A DNA stretch of 64,000 nt, from NCBI RefSeq assembly GCF_014653945.1, contig NZ_BNAU01000006.1:1-64000 (forward strand), read 5' to 3'. Shown here in pieces: positions 34,839-43,055 of this stretch. The number at the start of each line of letters is the position of its first letter. Position 1 is the stretch's first letter. The translations under genes and the position numbers were made by a program. Source of the DNA: Amycolatopsis deserti. GTDB taxonomy: Bacteria > Actinomycetota > Actinomycetes > Mycobacteriales > Pseudonocardiaceae. The notes beneath the pieces are model-generated. The model was not told the origin of the DNA. It searched no databases and saw nothing but the letters and a program-made list of their open reading frames with translations.

Positions 34839-35755
34839 CGAGCCGCGCCCGCGGGGCGCGCCGTGCGCAGCTCCGGCGCCGGGGCGCCCTTCACCGAGCG
34901 CACCTGCAGCGGGCGCAACCGGTCAGCGCGGACCGGGGCCAGCAGCGTCGTCAGGCGGTAGACCAGCACCGCGGTCAGCCCGGCCAGCGCCGCGGCCGAG
35001 GTGTTCAGCAGCCCGGTCAGCAGCACGCCGTCCGCCATCGCCTGGACGCCGTCCTTGAAGCGCCACCAGATGACGAGCACCATCAGCACCTCGTTGACCA
35101 CCCAGGCCGCCCACCAGGCCAGCACCATCCGCGACGGGCGGGGACGGCGGTCCGGGGCGCGGCCCAGCACCAGGTGCTCCAGCTCGGCGAGGATGGAACC
35201 GGCCATCACCAGGTTCACGCCCGGCACCAGAACCCCGGCCACGACCTCGCGCGTCGAGCGGGCCGGTTCCTGGCCGGCGGCCTCCGCGGCGGCGCTGCGG
35301 GCGACCAGCAGCCACCACAGCGTCGCCCCGATGGCGATCAACCCGAACACCACGGTCAGCAGCGACGCGATGATCTCCAGCGCGTCGGAGAACGCCACGG
35401 TCGCCGCGTGCAGGGCCGTCGTGCGGCTCATCACCAGCAACGCGTAGCGCCAGAACTCGGCCCCCGCCGCCACCACCGCGAGCCCGGCGAGGAACCACAG
35501 GATCGTGACCGCATTGCGGTGCAGCACCCGCACGCGCTCGACCGGGCTCGGGTAGCCGGACGGCGTGCCGGGCACCGCCGTCGGCACCCGCCAGGCCAGG
35601 TGCGGGAAGCCCCAGCGCGGCGGCACGTGGTAGGACGGCGGGCCGTCGTAGCGCTCGGCGGCGCGCACCGGCCGGGGACGGATCGCACCCGGCGGAGGGC
35701 TCGCCACCCAGCGGACGCGGGGTCGCGCTCGGTAGGGCCGCGGGGACGGGTGCAT
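34835..35755 (-). CDS. DUF4328-type membrane protein
   Basis: 306 residues from ATG 35755. A Pro/Arg-rich N-terminus (about 1-75) precedes five or six hydrophobic segments (AVTILWFLAGLAVVAAG; IIASLLTVVFGLIAIGATLWWL; WWAAWVVNEVLMVLVIWWRF; AALAGLTAVLVYRLTTLL). The stretch VAGVLVPGVNLVMAGSILAELEHL matches the DUF4328 core as I know it (P-N-L then a WR/E helix). Function unknown. Its 3' end overlaps the convergent P450 stop by four bases. Confidence 0.7.
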   Translation of the reverse strand: MHPSPRPYRARPRVRWVASPPPGAIRPRPVRAAERYDGPPSYHVPPRWGFPHLAWRVPTAVPGTPSGYPSPVERVRVLHRNAVTILWFLAGLAVVAAGAEFWRYALLVMSRTTALHAATVAFSDALEIIASLLTVVFGLIAIGATLWWLLVARSAAAEAAGQEPARSTREVVAGVLVPGVNLVMAGSILAELEHLVLGRAPDRRPRPSRMVLAWWAAWVVNEVLMVLVIWWRFKDGVQAMADGVLLTGLLNTSAAALAGLTAVLVYRLTTLLAPVRADRLRPLQVRSVKGAPAPELRTARPAGAAR

Positions 35756-35760
35756 GGGAC

Positions 35761-36111
35761 CTACAGGACCTCGGGTGGACCGTCGTGCTCGCCGACGACC
35801 GGGCGCCCCTCGGTCTCCCAGGACTTCATGCCGCCGGCCACGTTGATCGCGTCCCACCCGCTGGCGTTGAGCCAGGCCGCGGCCCGGGCGGAGCGGCCAC
35901 CGGTGCGGCACACCACGTAGAGCGGCTGGTCGTCGGGCAGCTGAGCCAGTTCGTCGGTGCGCGCGGGCAGCTCGCCGAGCGGGATGTGGACCGCGCCCGG
36001 GGCGTGGCCGGCGTCCCACTCGTCCTGCTCGCGCACGTCCAGCAACACCAGCCCGTCCGTGGGGAGTTCGGAGACGGACGCGGTCGGGATGTCACCTGGT
36101 TGCACGTTCAC
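35761..36111 (-). CDS. Rhodanese-like sulfurtransferase domain protein
   Basis: 116 residues, a single rhodanese domain from GTG 36111 (VNVQPGDIPTASV). Typical landmarks: LVLLDVREQDEWDAGHAPGA, HIPLGELPAR, active-site loop VVCRTGGRSARAA with the persulfide-carrying Cys, and INVAGGMKSWE. It transfers sulfane sulfur or acts as a thiol carrier. The stop is six bases from the DUF4328 start, so the two may be cotranscribed. Confidence 0.9.
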   Translation of the reverse strand: MNVQPGDIPTASVSELPTDGLVLLDVREQDEWDAGHAPGAVHIPLGELPARTDELAQLPDDQPLYVVCRTGGRSARAAAWLNASGWDAINVAGGMKSWETEGRPVVGEHDGPPEVL

Positions 36112-36150
36112 ATACTGACACGCGCACCCATCAACTGCACGTGAACCCGA

Positions 36151-36185
36151 AAAGGGCCACCTCCGGGCATCGGAGGTGGCCCTTT
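36151..36185 (-). terminator. Terminator of the symporter operon
   Basis: AAAGGGCCACCTCCG (36151-36165) pairs perfectly with CGGAGGTGGCCCTTT (36171-36185) around a five-base loop. It lies 11 bases beyond the symporter stop on the minus strand, and in that direction ends in TTTTC. The GGGCCACCTCCG core is identical to the terminator at 63051-63091. Confidence 0.85.
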
Positions 36186-36196
36186 CGCCGGTCAGG

Positions 36197-37807
36197 TCAG
36201 TGCACGGTCGCCTTCTCGGCGTGCGCACCGGTCAGCGACCGGACCTCCATCTCGGCGTACTTCTTCTCGTTGTGCTCCTTCGACAGGATGGTGCCGAGGA
36301 AGCCGAGCAGGAACGACGCCGGGATGGACACCAGGCCCGGGTTCTCCAGCGGGAACCAGTGGAAGTCCACACCCTTGATCATCGGCTTCGGCCCGCCGGA
36401 CACCGCGGGCGAGAAGACGATCAGCACGATGCAGACGATCAGGCCGCCGTACATGCTCCACAGCGCGCCCTGGGTGTTGAACCGCTTCCAGAACAGCGAG
36501 TACAGCAGGGTCGGCAGGTTCGCCGAGGCCGCCACCGCGAAGGCCAGCGCGACCAGGAAGGCCACGTTCTGGTTCTTCGCCAGGATGCCGCCGACGATCG
36601 CGAGCGCACCGATCACCAGGGCGGTGATCCGGGCGACCCGCACCTCGGCCTGCTTGCTGTCCACCTGACCCTTCTTGATCACGTTGGCGTACACGTCGTG
36701 CGCGAACGACGCCGACGCCGTGATCGTCAGGCCGGCCACCACCGCGAGGATCGTCGCGAAGGCGACCGCGGAGATGAACCCGAGCAGGACCGGCCCGCCG
36801 AGTTCGAGCGCCAGCAGCGGCGCCGCCGAGTTGGTCGTGCCCGGCGCCGAACTGATCGTCTGCGGCCCCACCAGCGCACCGGCACCGTAGCCCAGCACCA
36901 GGGTGAACAGGTAGAAGATGCCGATCAGCACGATCGCCCAGACGACCGACTTCCGCGCGTCCTTCGCGGTGGGCACCGTGTAGAAGCGCATCAGCACGTG
37001 CGGCAGGCCCGCGGTGCCCAGCACCAGCGCGATGCCCAGCGACAGGAAGTCCAGCTTGCTGGTGCCGGTCTTGCCGTACTGCTTGCCGGGGTTGAGCAGC
37101 GCTTCACCTGTCTTCCCGCCGTTCTCGACGGCGCCCTGCAGCAGGTGCGAGAAGTTGAAGCCGAACTTGCCCAGCACCCACAGCGTCATCGCCAGCGCGC
37201 CGAGGATCAGCAGCACCGCCTTGATGATCTGCACCCAGGTGGTGCCCTTCATGCCGCCGATCAGCACGTAGACGATCATCAGGACGCCGACGATCGCGAT
37301 GACCGCGTTCTGACCCCAGTCGCTCTTGATACCGAGGAGCAGGTTGACCAGGCCGCCGGCGCCGGCCATCTGCGCGAGCAGGTAGAAGAACGACACCGCG
37401 AGCGTGGACACCGCGGCCGCCGCGCGGATCGGCCGCTGCCGCATCCGGAACGCGACGACGTCGCCGAGGGTGAACTTGCCGGTGTTGCGCAGCAGTTCGG
37501 CGACCAGCAGCAGCGCGACCAGCCACGCGACGAGGAACCCGATGGAGTAGAGGAACCCGTCGTAGCCGTTCACCGCGATCGCGCCGGCGATGCCGAGGAA
37601 CGACGCCGCGGACAGGTAGTCGCCCGAGATCGCGATGCCGTTCTGCGGGCCGGTGAACGAGCGGCCGGCCGCGTAGTAGTCGGAGGCGGTCTTCGTGTTG
37701 CGGCTGGCGCGGAACACGATCACCAGGGTGATCGCGACGAAGATCGCGAAGATGATGATGTTGAGCGTCGGGTTGCTGCCCTTGACGCCCTGCGCGAGGG
37801 TGCTCAC
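36197..37807 (-). CDS. Sodium:solute symporter, ActP-like (acetate/short carboxylate uptake)
   Basis: 536 residues, about 13 membrane spans. Solute:sodium symporter family, closest in pattern to cation/acetate symporter ActP: YYAAGRSFTGPQNGIAISGDYLSAASFLGI, GYDGFLYSIGFLVAW, GTAGLPHVLMRFYTVP and SAVAFATILAVVAGLTI. GTG 37807 overlaps the DUF485 stop in GTGA. Substrate is probably acetate, pyruvate or propionate (family inference). Expression may depend on the 19-bp repeat array at 38257-38359. Confidence 0.92.
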   Translation of the reverse strand: MSTLAQGVKGSNPTLNIIIFAIFVAITLVIVFRASRNTKTASDYYAAGRSFTGPQNGIAISGDYLSAASFLGIAGAIAVNGYDGFLYSIGFLVAWLVALLLVAELLRNTGKFTLGDVVAFRMRQRPIRAAAAVSTLAVSFFYLLAQMAGAGGLVNLLLGIKSDWGQNAVIAIVGVLMIVYVLIGGMKGTTWVQIIKAVLLILGALAMTLWVLGKFGFNFSHLLQGAVENGGKTGEALLNPGKQYGKTGTSKLDFLSLGIALVLGTAGLPHVLMRFYTVPTAKDARKSVVWAIVLIGIFYLFTLVLGYGAGALVGPQTISSAPGTTNSAAPLLALELGGPVLLGFISAVAFATILAVVAGLTITASASFAHDVYANVIKKGQVDSKQAEVRVARITALVIGALAIVGGILAKNQNVAFLVALAFAVAASANLPTLLYSLFWKRFNTQGALWSMYGGLIVCIVLIVFSPAVSGGPKPMIKGVDFHWFPLENPGLVSIPASFLLGFLGTILSKEHNEKKYAEMEVRSLTGAHAEKATVH

Positions 37808-38154
37808 TGCGCGTCTCCTTCGATCTCACCGCGGAGCCTGTCGGCGATCGGGTCCAGCTTGCGGTTGGCGTACCGCACGTAGAGCCCGGTGATGAGGAAC
37901 GTCGACACGAACTGCAGCAGGCCGATGAGCAGGCCGACGTTGAAGTTGCCGATCAGCTTCGTCGACATGAAGCCGTGGGCGTAGTCGGCGAGCAGGACGT
38001 AGACGAGGTACCAGACGAGGAAGAGGACGGTCATCGGGAAGACGAAGGTCCGCAACCTCTTGCGGAGCTCGGCGAACTCGGGGCTCGCCTGCACCTTCTG
38101 CCAGTTGTCACCCGGACCCGTCTCGTCGACGAGGTCCTGGTCGCTGGTGCTCAC
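37804..38154 (-). CDS. DUF485 membrane protein, symporter partner
   Basis: 116 residues with two membrane spans (FVFPMTVLFLVWYLVYVLLADY; FNVGLLIGLLQFVSTFLITGLYV) and the conserved cytoplasmic start SPEFAELRKRLRTF and end YVRYANRKLDPIADRLR. DUF485 proteins are encoded next to ActP-type symporters (YjcH-like in E. coli) and are thought to support them. GTG 38154 has GGGAGG about eight bases upstream. First gene of the two-gene operon. Confidence 0.9.
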   Translation of the reverse strand: MSTSDQDLVDETGPGDNWQKVQASPEFAELRKRLRTFVFPMTVLFLVWYLVYVLLADYAHGFMSTKLIGNFNVGLLIGLLQFVSTFLITGLYVRYANRKLDPIADRLRGEIEGDAQ

Positions 38155-38256
38155 GGGACAACCTCCCTTTCCATGGTCTCTACCTCTTCCGCTCGTGTGA
38201 TGCGGGTAGATCTTGCCGTGAAACGTGAGAGTTGTTGTTAATCCTTTTGAGTGAAT

Positions 38257-38359
38257 GATCTTACGGAGAGTTGACGATCTTACGCCGGTTTGACGTAGGT
38301 ATGTCCATTTGACGAATCACCAAACGGCAAAGATTCGCCAAAGGGTCAACCGACGGTAA
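38257..38359. repeat. Array of 19-bp direct repeats plus one inverted copy upstream of the symporter operon
   Basis: Three units run head to tail with an exact 19-base period: 38257-38275, 38276-38294 and 38295-38313. On the minus strand each begins GTCAA followed by six bases and GTAA (ATAC in the third); the first two share CGTAAGATC. A fourth GTCAA-N6-GTAA lies inverted at 38345-38359. Position 100-200 bases upstream of the DUF485-symporter operon suggests a cooperative regulator site. The rest of the gap 38155-38558 shows only the palindrome at 38484-38497 and AT-rich sequence. Confidence 0.65.
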
Positions 38360-38483
38360 ACGAAACCGCCAAGCGAGTGAAACTCTTGCGGGTGAGAAGT
38401 GGGGTCACGGAGCGTCCGGGCCGGTTGACGGCTGGAAGTCGCTTGAACGGTGTTGCCGGCGGTGTGGAGGCGGCGGGGTGATG

Positions 38484-38497
38484 CGGGCGCGCGCCCG
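38484..38497. terminator. GC palindrome, possible terminator after second symporter gene
   Basis: CGGGCGCGCGCCCG is a perfect 14-base palindrome, 61 bases beyond the stop of the minus-strand symporter at 38559. Without a loop or T-run it is a weak terminator candidate, and it may equally be a protein-binding site. Confidence 0.3.
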
Positions 38498-38558
38498 TGA
38501 GTCGAAGCGGCACCAGACCCGAGCCCTGATGTCCGGCCCGGCGCGGCCATCCAACCGC

Positions 38559-40340
38559 CTACTTGCGGTGCCGGCCCCGCCCCATGCGGGTTCGCTCCTC
38601 AGCCTGTCCGAAGCGCGCCACCGCGCGGTCCCGCATGAAGCCGAGTCGGTCGGGGGCGTGCAGGCGCAGCATCACCGCGTTCACATCCGCCGGCTTGCCG
38701 TTCGGCGTCGCCAGGCTCACCAGGATCGTCACCGCGAACGTGACCGGCACCGTGATCAGCGCGGGCTGGTCGGTGAACCACGGCGCCCAGTCCCCGGTGA
38801 ACCGGCTGGCCATGTCCACCCCCAGCGCGCCCAGCACCAGCCCACCGCCGATGACCATCCCCGCCATCGCGCCCGGCCAGGTCAGCCCGCGCCACCACAC
38901 GCCGAGCAGCAGCAACGGCGAGAACGTCGACGCGGCCAGCGCGAACGACATCCCGACGCTCAGCGACAGGTCGTTGGGCCGCAGGAACAGCGCCAGCGCC
39001 AGCGGCACCAGCCCGACCACCCCGGCGGCGATCCGGAAATCCAGCACGCGGCCCTTCGACAGGTCCGTCGACACCACACCCGCCAGGCTCACCAGCAACC
39101 CCGACGACGTGGACAGGAACGCCGCGAACGCCCCGGCCAGCACGACCGCGCCGAGCACCTGCCCGGCCACCCCCGGCACCATCGCCGACGGCAGCCGCAG
39201 CACGGCGGCGTCGGTCTGGCCGGTCACCAGCAGCTCCGGCACGTACATCCGGGACAGCGCCCCGAGGATCGTCGGGAACAGGTAGAACAGCCCGCACAGC
39301 AGCAGGACGTGCACCGTGGTCCGGCGCGCCGCCCGGCCGTCCGGGTTGGTGTAGAAGCGGACCAGCACGTGCGGCAGGCCCATGGTGCCGAGGAACGTCG
39401 CGAAGATCAGCGAGTACGTCTGCAGCAGGTCCCGCAGCCCCTCGGACCCCGGCCGCAGCCAGTCGGAGTTGGTGACCTGCGCGTCGCTCACCGTCGGCAC
39501 CGGGGTGCCCGCCGCGAACCACACCTGGCTGCCCCGCGGCAGCTCCTGCGTCGAGCCCCGCAGCCAGATCTCGTCGTGCGGGACCGGTTCGCCGGGGTAC
39601 CGGATCTGCACCTGCGTCAGCGTGCCGACCTCGAAGGCGACGTCGGTGCGGATGTCCACGGTGGTCGCCGACGCGAACACCGGCGGCGCCGGCGAGCCGA
39701 GCGAACCGGCCGGGCCCGGCTTGCCGCCGGCCAGGAACACCGCGCACAACACGAACGCCGGCACCGCGATCGCGAACAGCTTGAGCCAGTACTGGAACGC
39801 CTGCACCACGGTGATCGCGCGCATCCCGCCCGCGATCACGTTGACGCCGACCAGGACGCTCACCGTCACCGCGCCGACCCAGGCCGGCGCGTCCAGCACC
39901 GTCGTGAGCGCCAGCCCGGCGCCCTGCAGCTGCGGGACCATGTAGAGGATCCCGATGAGCACCACGAAGAACGTCCCGCACCGGCGCAGCGCGACCGAAC
40001 CGAGCCGCGCCTCCAGGAAGTCCGGCAGCGTGTAGGCACCCGAGCGGCGCAGCGGCGCGGCGACGAACAGCATCAGCGCGAGGTAGCCGGCGGTGAAGCC
40101 GATCGGGAACCACAGCCCGTCGGCGCCGTCCTTGAGGATGATCCCCGCGATGCCCAGGAACGACGCGGCCGACAGGTACTCACCGGAGATGGCGGCGGCG
40201 TTGCGGCGCGAGCGGACCGTGCGGCGCGCGACCAGGAAGTCGTGCGTGGTGTTGGCGAACCGGGACGAGCGGTGACCGAGGTAGAAGGTCAGTCCGGCGA
40301 CGGTCGCGATGCCGCTCAGCGCCCACGGGTTCAGGTGCAC
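38559..40340 (-). CDS. Second sodium:solute symporter, ActP-like with an extra extracytoplasmic loop
   Basis: 593 residues from GTG 40340, about 13-14 spans. Symporter marks: AAISGEYLSAASFLGIAG, GTMGLPHVLVRFYTNP, GGMRAITVVQAFQYWLK. Between the spans around residues 205 and 290 lies an extra soluble loop (about 70 residues; TTVDIRTDVAFEVGTLTQV, then RYPGEPVPHDEIWL), which lengthens the protein over typical ActP (about 550). The C-terminus is basic (RTRMGRGRHRK). Cotranscribed with the small membrane protein and LytTR regulator upstream. The substrate is probably a short carboxylate. Confidence 0.9.
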   Translation of the reverse strand: MHLNPWALSGIATVAGLTFYLGHRSSRFANTTHDFLVARRTVRSRRNAAAISGEYLSAASFLGIAGIILKDGADGLWFPIGFTAGYLALMLFVAAPLRRSGAYTLPDFLEARLGSVALRRCGTFFVVLIGILYMVPQLQGAGLALTTVLDAPAWVGAVTVSVLVGVNVIAGGMRAITVVQAFQYWLKLFAIAVPAFVLCAVFLAGGKPGPAGSLGSPAPPVFASATTVDIRTDVAFEVGTLTQVQIRYPGEPVPHDEIWLRGSTQELPRGSQVWFAAGTPVPTVSDAQVTNSDWLRPGSEGLRDLLQTYSLIFATFLGTMGLPHVLVRFYTNPDGRAARRTTVHVLLLCGLFYLFPTILGALSRMYVPELLVTGQTDAAVLRLPSAMVPGVAGQVLGAVVLAGAFAAFLSTSSGLLVSLAGVVSTDLSKGRVLDFRIAAGVVGLVPLALALFLRPNDLSLSVGMSFALAASTFSPLLLLGVWWRGLTWPGAMAGMVIGGGLVLGALGVDMASRFTGDWAPWFTDQPALITVPVTFAVTILVSLATPNGKPADVNAVMLRLHAPDRLGFMRDRAVARFGQAEERTRMGRGRHRK

Positions 40341-40383
40341 GATCCGGATTGTCCCCTGCTGCGGGTCCGGTCCCGAAGGCCGG

Positions 40384-40881
40384 TCACGACTCGATCATGT
40401 CCACGAAGTCCCGCTCGTGCCGCTCGGCCAGCCGGTTGTAGGCCAGGCCCGCGAGCAGCAGCAACGGGAACGGCAGCAGCCCCAACAGCAGCCACGCCAG
40501 CGGCACGCCGACCACGCGCAGCGCCGCGAAGCCCGGCCACAGGTAGAAGGCCAGTGGAAGCGCGCCGAGCAGCACCAGCACCAGCGCGCTCAGGCCGATC
40601 GCGGTGCGCAGCTGGTGCTTGACCAGGTCGCGGATCAGCAGCTCACCCCAGCTGGTCTGCTGCTCCAGCTCCAGACGCGCGCGCAGCGTCGGCGTCGCGC
40701 GCCGGGACCGCGGATCGGCCAGCACCACCCGCTGACGCTTCGGCGGTTTCGCCGGTTCCGGTGGCGCCTCGGGCGGCGGCGCGGGCGACACCGGCTCCAC
40801 CGACGCCGGCTGGTAGTTCTTGCCCAGCGTCGGGTCCGGTTCCCGCACCCCGTCGACGCGACGGTAGAAGTCCTCGGTCAT
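40384..40881 (-). CDS. Small membrane partner protein of second symporter
   Basis: 165 residues. The cytoplasmic N-terminal half is proline-rich (PVSPAPPPEAPPEPAKPPKR), then a helix (RARLELEQQTSWGELLIRDLVKHQL), then two membrane spans (AIGLSALVLVLLGALPLAFYL; PLAWLLLGLLPFPLLLLAGLAY) and a short tail. Two spans and the place next to the symporter parallel DUF485 of the first system, though sequence similarity is not obvious. Its ATG overlaps the LytTR stop in ATGA. Confidence 0.75.
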   Translation of the reverse strand: MTEDFYRRVDGVREPDPTLGKNYQPASVEPVSPAPPPEAPPEPAKPPKRQRVVLADPRSRRATPTLRARLELEQQTSWGELLIRDLVKHQLRTAIGLSALVLVLLGALPLAFYLWPGFAALRVVGVPLAWLLLGLLPFPLLLLAGLAYNRLAERHERDFVDMIES

Positions 40882-41699
40882 CGACCACCCGTGAGTCGGT
40901 CCTTGAGCTCACGGGTGTGCCGCCGGGAGACCGGGAGCAGCTTCTCCTCGTTGCCGATCACGACCTGGTAGCCGCCCTGCCCCATGCGCAGCTCGGTGAT
41001 CAGGTTCAGCGCGACCAGGAACGACCGGTGGATGCGCACGAACCCGGCCTTCTCCCACCGCTCCTCGAGCTGGGTCAGCGGGATGCGGACCAGGTGGCTG
41101 TTGCCGTCCTTGGTGAACAGGCGCGCGTAGTCGCCCTGCGCCTCGACCCAGCGCACCGACGAGCGCGGCACGAGCTTCGTGGTCCCGGCGAGCTCGACCG
41201 GGATCACCTCGTCGTCGTCCGCCGCGGCGGGCGCGGCCGCACCCGGCCCGGGCGGGGCCACCGTCTTCAGCTTCTCCAGCACCCGCTCGACGGCCCGGTC
41301 CAGCCGGTGCTGGTTGCACGGCTTGAGCAGGTAGTCCACGGCGCCCAGGTCGAACGCGTTGACGGCCTCGTGCGCGTGCCCGGTGACGAACACCAGCACC
41401 GGCGCGGGGCTCATCGCGGAGAACACGCGCGCCATCTCCATGCCGGACAGGCCGGGCATCTGGAGGTCGGCGAACACCGCGTCGATCGGCGGCAGGCCCC
41501 GCTCCTTGCGCTCGCGCACCTCCGGATCGTCCGAGGCCAGCACGCGCAGCGCCTCGGAGGCGTCGACCGCGGTGAAGACGCGGCCGATGTGGGGGTTGTT
41601 CCGCAGGGTGTCGACCAGGAGGTTCAACCCGTGCGGCTCGTCGTCCACGGCCAGGACGAGCAGTCTGGTGTCTTGTTGCGCACTCACAGTGACTCGCAT
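40878..41699 (-). CDS. LytTR-family response regulator
   Basis: 273 residues. Receiver domain with D19-D20 and phospho-acceptor D78 (VFADLQMPG), conserved K in YLLKP, a Pro/Ala linker, and a C-terminal LytTR DNA-binding domain (SSVRWVEAQGDYARLFTKDG, then RIPLTQLEERW, FVRIHRSFLVALNLI, and RHTRELKDRL). Relatives such as BtsR/YpdB control carboxylate transporters with a LytS-type kinase. The matching kinase is at 43052-44371, separated here by an S49 peptidase gene and a TetR remnant. Start at 41699, or a GTG four codons later. Confidence 0.9.
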   Translation of the reverse strand: MRVTVSAQQDTRLLVLAVDDEPHGLNLLVDTLRNNPHIGRVFTAVDASEALRVLASDDPEVRERKERGLPPIDAVFADLQMPGLSGMEMARVFSAMSPAPVLVFVTGHAHEAVNAFDLGAVDYLLKPCNQHRLDRAVERVLEKLKTVAPPGPGAAAPAAADDDEVIPVELAGTTKLVPRSSVRWVEAQGDYARLFTKDGNSHLVRIPLTQLEERWEKAGFVRIHRSFLVALNLITELRMGQGGYQVVIGNEEKLLPVSRRHTRELKDRLTGGR

Positions 41700-41780
41700 C
41701 CTGCCTAGTGGCGCCCGCGATGTCCATACCGCTTCAGGGCTAGTGCGTGGCGGCTACGCACCGCCACCGCGTGCCGGCCC

Positions 41781-42195
41781 TTGTCCTGGTTCTCGGCGAC
41801 GCAGGACCGCTTCCGCGGCGCCGCGTTCGACGTGCTCGCTGAGATGGGCTTGCCAGGTACCAGGCCAGAGCGGTACCGGATATCAACGCGGCCGGGGCCC
41901 GCACGACAGTCCGCGACATCGTGGCCGGGATCAGCCACGCCGCCATCGGCTACCAACTCGGATCTCGGGACGCGCTTCCCACGCCGGCGCTGATCGACAG
42001 CTTCACGACCCACCGCGCGCTGTGGGTGGCGCAGCCGGAGGCCGTGGTCCAGGCGCAGCGGTCACCGAGTCGTCCGCGCGGGCTCGGCGGTTCGGTGCCG
42101 CTGGCGTTGATGGCCGGGCTGATGCTGCGGTAGCTGGTGGACCCGAGCGCGTCCCCTCCGCGGCCGACGTCACCGCCGAGCTGCGGTCATCGGCC
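41781..42195 (+). pseudogene. TetR-family regulator remnant
   Basis: Opens with DRFRGAAFDVLAEMG in one frame; the HTH region (ARTTVRDIVAGISHAAIGYQ, then LGSRDAL) is in another frame and is missing a residue of the usual turn. The C-terminal segment (PLALMAGLMLR) ends at a TAG (42132-42134) where relatives have Trp, after which LVDP continues briefly. One frameshift, a turn deletion and a nonsense codon show decay. It lies within the otherwise minus-strand symporter cluster. Confidence 0.65.
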
Positions 42196-42209
42196 GCCGA
42201 GCTCGAGGG

Positions 42210-43055
42210 TCAGAGGCCGTAGCGGGCCCACGCCGCGCGGCGTTCCACCGCCTCCAGGAGCGCGGCCGCCGGTGCGCCGATTCCCAGCCGGGCCAGCAGC
42301 GGCTTCTTCGGCTCGGCGATCGTGATCTCGGCGTCCGGCCAGCGCTGCTCGACGACCTCCCGCAGGTTGCCGATCCCGTCGACCAGGCCCAGCTCGACCG
42401 CCTTCGCGCCGAGCCAGACGTCGCCGGTGAACAGCTCCTCGGTGTCGGCGAGCCGGTCGCCGCGGCGTTCCTTCACCCAGTCCACGAACATCTCGTGCAG
42501 CTGGCTGTGCATCTTCTTCAGCCACTCGACGTCCTCGGGCTTCTCCGGGGCGAACGGGTCGAGCCGCTTCTTGTTCTCGCCGGCGGTGTGCACGCGCCGC
42601 TCGATGCCGAAGCGCTCCAGCAGCCCGGTGAACCCGAACCCGCCGCTGATCACCCCGATCGAGCCGACCATCGACGTGCGGTGCGCGTAGATCTCGTCCG
42701 CCGCGCAGGCCAGCCAGTAGCCGCCGGAGGCGGCGACGTCCTCGCAGAACGCGATCACCGGCACGCCCGGCTTCCTGGCCGCGAGCTGGCGGATCCGCTC
42801 GGCGACCAGGCCGGACTGCGTCGGCGCGCCGCCCGGCGAGTTGATCTGCAGCGCGACCGCCTTGAGCCGGTCGTGGTCGAACGCGCGGGTCAGCGCCGAC
42901 TCGACGGCCGCGAGGTTGATCGTGCCGCGCGCGAGCGGCGAGGGCGTCGGGGTGATCACCCCGTGCAGCTTGACGACGGCCACCACGTCCTTGCGGTCGC
43001 CCCGGTCGCCGATGCGCGAGATCCTGCTGCTCAGCCTGTCCGTCACGCTGGTCAT
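42210..43055 (-). CDS. S49-family serine peptidase (SppA/SohB-like)
   Basis: 281 residues from ATG 43055, overlapping the kinase stop in ATGA. Crotonase-like fold of S49 peptidases: VVAVVKLHGVI, ALQINSPGGAPTQSG, catalytic Ser110 in DVAASGGYWLA, GSIGVISGGFG, and probable base Lys162 (AGENKKR). It is a short form without a membrane anchor. Family members degrade signal peptides or membrane proteins. Its coupling to a sensor kinase gene is unexplained. Confidence 0.9.
   Translation of the reverse strand: MTSVTDRLSSRISRIGDRGDRKDVVAVVKLHGVITPTPSPLARGTINLAAVESALTRAFDHDRLKAVALQINSPGGAPTQSGLVAERIRQLAARKPGVPVIAFCEDVAASGGYWLACAADEIYAHRTSMVGSIGVISGGFGFTGLLERFGIERRVHTAGENKKRLDPFAPEKPEDVEWLKKMHSQLHEMFVDWVKERRGDRLADTEELFTGDVWLGAKAVELGLVDGIGNLREVVEQRWPDAEITIAEPKKPLLARLGIGAPAAALLEAVERRAAWARYGL

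Noticed and set aside
38257..38313. Reading the 19-bp repeats as a CRISPR array
   Set aside because: Units are contiguous with no spacers, only three are in phase, and there are no cas genes.
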